Below are positions 59,998-64,000 of a stretch of DNA of 64,000 nt, one piece after another. Source of the DNA: DASXMT01 sp963803065 (GTDB lineage Bacteria > Actinomycetota > Acidimicrobiia > Acidimicrobiales > RAAP-2); the NCBI GenBank assembly GCA_963803065.1, contig CAWDKW010000012.1:62001-126000 (forward strand), written 5' to 3'. Each line of letters opens with the position of its first letter. The first letter of the stretch is position 1. The notes under the pieces were generated by a model. It made no database searches and was not told where the DNA came from. It saw only the letters and a list, made by a program, of their open reading frames with translations. A program made the translations under genes and the position numbers.

Positions 59998-60186
59998 CTA
60001 CCGCTTCGACCACTTGACCAGCTTGACGGTGATGATCAAGGAAACGGCTAGGGCGAACTGGGCGAGGCGGTGAGCGCTGAACCGGTCGGTATTCCTCCTC
60101 AGTTGACCGAAGTTGCTCAGCCAGGAGTTGGTGCGCTCGACCGGCCAACGACCGGTGGACCTTCGTGCCTGGTCAGCAGTGGTCCA
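59998..60186 (-). pseudogene. C-terminal remnant of an IS5-type transposase
   Basis: The segment encodes RWPVERTNSWLSNFGQLRRN followed by a helix ending VSLIITVKLVKWSKR. This is the DDE-transposase C-terminus with the catalytic Glu in the V-x-R/ER-T-x-x-W context of IS5-family enzymes. The N-terminal two thirds, including the other catalytic residues, are missing; the 5' boundary near 60186 is followed by unrelated sequence. No inverted repeats could be located. Confidence 0.7.
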
Positions 60187-60234
60187 CCCCCGCGGCACAC
60201 CCTGCGGTGACAATGGCCCCGAGGAGGTGGTCAT

Positions 60235-60765
60235 ATGGCCAAGATCAGACGGAACGGACCCTGCCCGTGCGGAAGCGGCTCCAAGGCCAAGCGCTGCTGT
60301 TACGGGAACGACGAGGCCATAGAGATCCACCACCTCCCTGCGGAGCTCTGCGAGGAGGTGATCCCGGACCTGAAGCGCCTTGACAGGGACGAGTTCCGGG
60401 CTCTCTTCGACCAGCTGCTCTATCTGCCGGAGATCGACACGTCACTCCAGCAGCGCCTGGGGATCCTCACACCCGACATGGACCGTGCCATCGGCGCGCT
60501 TCAGGACGACGACGTCGAGGTCTTCGAGGAGGTGCTTTACAAGGTGGTGGCGGACATCGACTCGCCGGATCGTCGTCTCGAGCTGGCTCAAGCAGTCCTC
60601 ACATTGCGAGACGAGGGACACATCCCCTGCGACCTCGCCGCAGCCGCCGTTCTCGAACTCGACGGCAAGAAATCGACGTTGTTTCTCTCCTCGGTGGCCG
60701 AATCGCTGGCCGTCCTTGCCGGCGATCGGCGTACGCCCGCCGGGATCCTCGTAGCCACCCGATAG
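60235..60765 (+). CDS. SEC-C motif protein
   Basis: A 176-residue protein that begins with the zinc-binding SEC-C motif RNGPCPCGSGSKAKRCCYGN, known from the SecA tail and from many stand-alone proteins. The remaining 150 residues are helical and acidic, with no recognised fold. ATG 60235 follows GAGGAGGTGGTC. It lies immediately beside the transposase remnant and 230 bp before the phage attachment site. The stretch 60766-60994 after it holds no gene I can support. Confidence 0.8.
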   Translation: MAKIRRNGPCPCGSGSKAKRCCYGNDEAIEIHHLPAELCEEVIPDLKRLDRDEFRALFDQLLYLPEIDTSLQQRLGILTPDMDRAIGALQDDDVEVFEEVLYKVVADIDSPDRRLELAQAVLTLRDEGHIPCDLAAAAVLELDGKKSTLFLSSVAESLAVLAGDRRTPAGILVATR

Positions 60766-60994
60766 TCGGCAAAAGTACTGCGGTCTCGGCGCCGGGCTCG
60801 TCTACCTATCGGCGTGCGCTCTTAGCTTGCAATTTAGAGTGGCGCCGAGTGAGGTGGAGACCTTTCGAGGATATGCAGGTACGCCCAGGCGGTCTTGCCG
60901 TCGAGTCGGAGGCCATCGAGGCCGACACGTTCCTATGGGCATTCTTCGCGGTCGGTACGCCGGACCGTCGTGATCGGTGCGTTTCAACCGCACG

Positions 60995-61041
60995 TGGTCG
61001 GGCTGCCGGGATTTGAACCCGGGACCTCTTGACCCCCAGTC
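60995..61041 (-). other. 3' fragment of tRNA-Pro(GGG): attachment site of integrated element
   Basis: On the minus strand the 47 nt read from GACTGGGGGTCAAG (anticodon loop CTGGGGG with the 3' side of the anticodon stem) through AGGTC, the T-arm CCCGGGTTCAAATCCCGGG-like (CCCGGGTTCAAATCCCGG) and CAGCCCGACCA. The 5' half of a tRNA is absent: the required CGGGCTG acceptor strand and D-arm are not upstream. This is the usual footprint of integration into a tRNA 3' end. Confidence 0.75.
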
Positions 61042-61067
61042 TTCGCTTCTTATCCGAGCGGTTAAGT

Positions 61068-61139
61068 GGTGTCCGAGAAACGGCAGGTCAGGGGCTCACC
61101 GGTCGCCGATTGCCGTAGCACCCGGACCTCTCGGACACC
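61068..61139. repeat. 11-bp perfect inverted repeat near attachment site
   Basis: GGTGTCCGAGA (61068-61078) and its exact complement TCTCGGACACC (61129-61139), 50 nt apart, lie 27 bp inside the element. Possible recombinase or excisionase arm sites. Confidence 0.7.
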
Positions 61140-61155
61140 CGTCGGGGGCGTCGGA

Positions 61156-61179
61156 GGGCAGAAGTTCGGGCAGAAGTTC
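61156..61179. repeat. 12-bp tandem direct repeat near attachment site
   Basis: GGGCAGAAGTTC occurs twice head-to-tail (61156-61167, 61168-61179). The second copy forms a GCAGAA-G-TTCTGC palindrome with the following bases. Candidate binding site for an Xis- or integrase-type protein. Confidence 0.7.
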
Positions 61180-61184
61180 TGCCG

Positions 61185-61328
61185 TCAGATCGCACACGAT
61201 TTCCGGTGATCGACAAGGTGCTCCCATTCGCCGTCGCCGAGATAAACAAGCGTGGCGCCGCAGTTGACGCACTTGGCTCGTATCGGCTTGTGCCTGGTTT
61301 CGGTTCCTTCTTCTGGCCACGCCGGCAT
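61185..61328 (-). CDS. 47-aa zinc-finger-like phage protein
   Basis: Reads MPAWPEEGTETRHKPIRAKC then VNCGATLVYLGDGEWEHLVD and HRKSCAI. Cys20-x2-Cys23 and His41-x3-Cys45 could form one zinc site. ATG 61328 follows GTGAGGAG at 8 nt. It lies 10 bp downstream of the HTH gene on the same strand, so the two are co-transcribed. Function unknown. Confidence 0.65.
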   Translation of the reverse strand: MPAWPEEGTETRHKPIRAKCVNCGATLVYLGDGEWEHLVDHRKSCAI

Positions 61329-61338
61329 CACCGACTCC

Positions 61339-61524
61339 TCACTTGACCCTCCCCGTCTCTGCGGCCCACTTCTCGATCGCCTCTCGCTCCCAGATCCGGC
61401 CGCCCGATAGCTCCGCCTCCGGCTGAGGAAAGGTCGGGTCCTCCCGAGCGAGCTGGTTCACCCACTGACGGGTGACGCCGAGCATCTCGGCTATCTCGGT
61501 GGCCCCGACCAGGTGGTTGCTCAT
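61339..61524 (-). CDS. AlpA/Xis-like helix-turn-helix DNA-binding protein
   Basis: A 61-residue protein: LVGATEIAEMLGVTRQWVNQ (HTH), then a wing LSGGRIWEREAIEKWAAETG. This winged-helix type is shared by AlpA activators and phage excisionases. ATG 61524 is used; an in-frame TTG at 61545 would add 7 residues. Expressed divergently from the gene at 61614 and followed by the zinc-finger gene. Probable role: control of excision or of early phage genes. Confidence 0.8.
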   Translation of the reverse strand: MSNHLVGATEIAEMLGVTRQWVNQLAREDPTFPQPEAELSGGRIWEREAIEKWAAETGRVK

Positions 61525-61538
61525 GCCCCATATCGTAC

Positions 61539-61567
61539 TTGACAATCGAAAGTGTGGGCATTACCGT
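61539..61567 (+). promoter_or_regulatory. sigma-70-type promoter of phage gene
   Basis: TTGACA (61539-61544), 17-bp spacer, TACCGT (61562-61567), 46 bp before the start at 61614. The divergent HTH gene begins at 61524, so its product could bind here. Confidence 0.65.
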
Positions 61568-61613
61568 CAGCCCCGGGTTTCCAATCGGAAAGTCACAACC
61601 AGAGGAGATAACC

Positions 61614-62144
61614 ATGACCATCACTCAGGACCGGTACGAACAGACGCCGGCTGATCAGATCTACAGCGACCTCATCGATGCGATCGGAAGCCTTGGCCCT
61701 GAAGCACAGAAGCTGGCGAACGAGCTCGACGCCAACGTTGGGCAGCGATTGGGCGAGTACCGGGACTCGGCGATCGCTTCGATGGTCGACGGTATGGTTG
61801 TGGACGGACACATCGAGCTTCCTGGGGCCCTCGATGGTTGGGGCGTCACGGTGAAGATCCCGCCGGCTCCGACTGCGGCGCCGGGCCCGTGTACCTGCTG
61901 GTATGACAAGGATCCCGAGACGCATGATCGACTGGTTGGACTGGAGTCGCTCCCTCCGGTCGAAGCTGCCGGTCTCGTTGCCGAGCTGATCCTCGACGAG
62001 ACGCTGGGGCTTTTCACCGACCCATCGGACTGGATGCGATTTATCGCCCAGCACAACTGGCGAGATCCGGCAGCGATGGCGGACATGGCCGGCTATGCCG
62101 AGGGAGCAGCGAATCGGGCCCACCATTCGCATCGGGAGAGTTAG
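61614..62144 (+). CDS. hypothetical phage-element protein
   Basis: A 176-residue acidic soluble protein. The N-terminal half is helical (TPADQIYSDLIDAIGSLGPE), the middle contains CTCWYDKDPETHDRL, and the C-terminal half is acidic and helical (AELILDETLGLFTDPSDWMR). ATG 61614 follows GAGGAGATAACC. Own promoter at 61539 and a terminator at 62172. Function not recognised. Confidence 0.75.
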   Translation: MTITQDRYEQTPADQIYSDLIDAIGSLGPEAQKLANELDANVGQRLGEYRDSAIASMVDGMVVDGHIELPGALDGWGVTVKIPPAPTAAPGPCTCWYDKDPETHDRLVGLESLPPVEAAGLVAELILDETLGLFTDPSDWMRFIAQHNWRDPAAMADMAGYAEGAANRAHHSHRES

Positions 62145-62171
62145 TCCCTCAACCGCAACTCTGTGCGATGG

Positions 62172-62191
62172 CCCCCGGTTTCGGCCGGGGG
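62172..62191 (+). terminator. rho-independent-like terminator
   Basis: CCCCCGG-TTTCGG-CCGGGGG, a perfect 7-bp stem with a 6-nt loop, 27 bp after the stop of the hypothetical phage gene, followed by GTCTGTC rather than a full U-tract. Confidence 0.7.
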
Positions 62192-62239
62192 TCTGTCGCG
62201 CCAAATTGCGCACCGTTCCCGGTCGCGTATTATGGCGAA

Positions 62240-62298
62240 GCCCCGTCCTGTGAGTACCGCGCGTGTTTCCCCCAAAACCCCTACTCACAGGATGGGGC
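62240..62298. other. large 17-bp-stem hairpin in gene-free phage region
   Basis: GCCCCGTCCTGTGAGTA (62240-62256) pairs with TACTCACAGGATGGGGC (62282-62298): 17 bp with one G-T wobble on one strand and a 25-nt loop rich in C and A runs. The surrounding 62192-62724 has no gene I can support on either strand. Confidence 0.75.
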
Positions 62299-62724
62299 CT
62301 TCTATTGCGCCAGTTGCTCTGCAACAGGTTCTGTTCTAGCCCGATTTTTGCCCAGACACAAACATGATTCCGTTGTCACAAGTGGGTAGCGCAACGAGCC
62401 GAACACGCGAGACCAAAGTGCCTACTCCAGCGGCGTCAGCGTGAATCGCATCGCCGTCTGCCCCGTGCCCGGAAGCCAGATGGGTTTATCTGACCTTGCG
62501 GCGTATAGGGACCTGCGCGTCTCTCCAGTGCCACGCCCCTCGACTGAAGGTACGCCGGATTGAGAAGCGTGGGGGTGTTGAGCAGGGAGGTAAGGGTCAT
62601 GCTTTGCTCCGATCTGTTTGGTGAAGCACTAGTTCCGAGCTGCTTGATAGGTCGGCATCAGATCTCCTCGAGGTCTGCCATCAGTGGTTCCCCGCCTGCT
62701 TCTTCGACTGGGCCTGGACGGGAC

Positions 62725-64000
62725 TCATTGGGCCGGCCTGTTCGCTCCGAGGTACTGGTCGCTGCCGACGCTGCCGCCAACGGCGCCGATGTCAGGGGCG
62801 AAGGTGTCATAGCGCACGTCAGAGCCGGTGTCGTAGGCGTCGATCATCGTGGCCACGTTGGTCCCCGAGTCCCAACTCACGAACATGCCGACGTGGGTCG
62901 GGTTCCCGGGGGTCCCGAAGAACACGAGGTCGCCGGGCCGGAGGTTCTGGGCGCCGGCTGGGATCAGCGGGAACTCCGGCATCTGTGTGTACGTGGTGCG
63001 GGTGATCGGGACACCGGCCGCCTGGTATGCCGCCTGCATGAGCCCCGAGCAGTCGAAGCCGGTCTGCGGATTGTCGCCGCCCCACTGGTAGGGCACGCCG
63101 AGCTGGTTCTTGCAGTACTGCAGGGCCTGGAGGGCTTTGGATGAGCCTGTGGCGCTCTGCTGGTTCCCTGTCTGGGCGAAGCCTGGGCCCACGGCGGCCT
63201 GTGCTCCCCCGCTGCTCGGCTCCTTGAGGATGGGGTTCGGCTTCTGGAGCGTGACCGTCACGTCGGGGTGGAACAGGCTGGCGCGTTCGAGGGTGACCAC
63301 GAGCCAGAGGCCCGACATCGGTCCCAGGCCGGCCACGTTCACGCAATCGCCAGGGACGGGAGCCCACGCGCCCGACGAGTCGTTGACCGTCAGCTCACCG
63401 AGGGGCTGCTTGCCGTCGTAGGTCCCGTCGATGGTGCCGACCCCGTTCTGACCCTCTACGAGAGTCACGGCGGGCGTTTGGGCCGTCAGCCAGGAGTCGG
63501 GGCCGAAGTAGACGGTGCCACCGAACTCGAAGCACCGCCAGCCGATCTCGGTGGCCAGGCGCTGCAGGCACGTCCAGGAGTCCTCGAGCGGCAGGTCTTT
63601 CGTGCCCCGGCTCAACTGCTCCAGCGTCGTGTGGTCATAGCCGAGGCCTTGCGCGTACAAGAAACTCTCGGATGCCTGGGCGAACTCGGCGCCTTGGACC
63701 TGGGCGACGAGGAGGGAGGCGAACTTGGTCCGGGTCATGATCCCCGGTGGTACGGTCACGGCGCCGGTGGCCGACTTCAGTGCGACCACAACCCAGGGCG
63801 AGAACGAGGCGGTGACCGTGCTCCCCTGCTTCTCCACCATCTGGAGTTGGAACATCAAGCTTCCGATGGTGAGCACGGACTGCTGGCCGAGAACAACACT
63901 GTTCAGGATCGGCCGCGGCATCGGGTCGTTCATCGTGAGCTCGAGGACCGATATTTGGGTCGCGTCCAGCGTGATCCCGACATTGACGAGCGCGCCGGAC
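62725..64000 (-). CDS. phage tail/baseplate protein with C-terminal NlpC/P60 hydrolase, 5' end beyond window
   Basis: The first part resembles tail hub proteins of the XkdQ/gpD type: in-frame upstream reading ITLDATQISVLELTMNDPMP shows the gene continues past base 64000. The middle has EDSWTCLQRLATEIGWRCFE and VEGQNGVGTIDGTYDG. The last about 140 residues form a peptidoglycan-cleaving NlpC/P60 domain: QWGGDNPQTGFDCSGLMQAA (catalytic Cys) and GNPTHVGMFVSW (His). It would act at the tail tip to open the cell wall. ATG 63933 is only an internal candidate start. Confidence 0.82.
   Translation of the reverse strand, partial: SGALVNVGITLDATQISVLELTMNDPMPRPILNSVVLGQQSVLTIGSLMFQLQMVEKQGSTVTASFSPWVVVALKSATGAVTVPPGIMTRTKFASLLVAQVQGAEFAQASESFLYAQGLGYDHTTLEQLSRGTKDLPLEDSWTCLQRLATEIGWRCFEFGGTVYFGPDSWLTAQTPAVTLVEGQNGVGTIDGTYDGKQPLGELTVNDSSGAWAPVPGDCVNVAGLGPMSGLWLVVTLERASLFHPDVTVTLQKPNPILKEPSSGGAQAAVGPGFAQTGNQQSATGSSKALQALQYCKNQLGVPYQWGGDNPQTGFDCSGLMQAAYQAAGVPITRTTYTQMPEFPLIPAGAQNLRPGDLVFFGTPGNPTHVGMFVSWDSGTNVATMIDAYDTGSDVRYDTFAPDIGAVGGSVGSDQYLGANRPAQ

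Larger units (their letters stand above)
60995..64000. mobile_element. left end of an integrated phage-like element (continues beyond window)
   Basis: The element runs from the tRNA-Pro fragment to the window end. Contents are a small zinc-finger gene, an AlpA/Xis-like HTH gene, a divergent promoter with a hypothetical gene, strong hairpins and a phage tail-protein gene fused to an NlpC/P60 hydrolase. The intact tRNA-Pro(GGG) and probably the integrase should lie at the far right end. Sequence here is less biased in codon use, with more A/T-ending codons than the core genes. Confidence 0.7.

Noticed and set aside
61045..61085. Plus-strand CCGAGCGGTTAAG resembles a Ser/Leu tRNA D-arm
   Set aside because: No acceptor, anticodon or T-arm can be built around it on that strand.
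61593..62324. Minus-strand frame opposite the phage hypothetical gene
   Set aside because: The plus frame has a -35/-10 promoter, ribosome-binding site and terminator; the minus frame has none.
62168..62389. 73-codon plus frame over the 17-bp hairpin
   Set aside because: It starts inside the terminator stem, lacks a ribosome-binding site and its sequence follows the palindrome rather than codon structure.

Overview
The window is high-GC actinobacterial DNA. The best taxonomic fit, by inference, is the class Acidimicrobiia. It holds a complete Pup-proteasome locus, a mycothiol-type dehydrogenase, a DUF4193 protein and an FtsR (Rv1828-type) regulator. It also has a membrane protein with the WWQASDHKWYPPE-type N-terminus and Thr-rich tail that I associate with this class. 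Many starts are GTG. At least ten genes have a TANNNT -10 box only 6-9 nt before the start codon, which points to widespread leaderless transcription.

Layout. 1-5.4 kb (minus strand): pentose-phosphate operon tkt-tal-zwf (zwf cut by the window edge) and a FIST-domain sensor. 5.5-7.7 kb: a hotdog thioesterase, three tiny membrane proteins and TrmI. 7.8-20.7 kb: the proteasome/secretion block (ferredoxin, arc/mpa, dop, pup, prcB, prcA, pafA, lepB, tatB, tatC, a Ski2/HelY helicase and a tandem ThyX-like protein). This order resembles mycobacterial proteasome loci. 20.7-30.3 kb: a possible structured RNA, DUF4193, small housekeeping enzymes, an HtrA protease, a peroxiredoxin, and a split non-homologous end-joining pair (phosphoesterase-ligase plus polymerase, no Ku here). 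30.4-42 kb: D-aminoacylase-type hydrolase, mycothiol-dependent formaldehyde dehydrogenase with its metallo-hydrolase partner, a USP, an unusual MurE-glycosyltransferase fusion, a class II aldolase, a Sco1-like lipoprotein and a Tat-exported amidohydrolase. 42-47.2 kb (minus): ftsR, a nuclease-like protein, gcvT-gcvPA-gcvPB (no gcvH). 47.3-60.8 kb: MhuD-like heme oxygenase, repeat proteins, an AmtB-type transporter with a Glu in the first twin-His position, MFS and hemolysin III proteins. This stretch also has a 27-bp-repeat gene with a one-base frame break ahead of an RDD protein, glyA under a ZTP riboswitch, a secreted beta-helix protein and a transposase remnant.

61-64 kb: the end of an integrated phage-like element. 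A 47-bp 3' fragment of tRNA-Pro(GGG) marks the attachment site. To its right are a small zinc-finger gene, an AlpA/Xis-like HTH gene, a divergent promoter and a phage tail protein ending in an NlpC/P60 hydrolase that runs off the window.

Functional links: one-carbon and glycine metabolism recur (glyA, gcv genes, the ZTP riboswitch, a ThyX-like protein). So do thiol and redox functions (MscR, a DinB-fold mycothiol-type protein, peroxiredoxin, ferredoxin, Sco1). Tat export machinery and a Tat substrate are both present. All functions are inferred from sequence alone; no database search was run.
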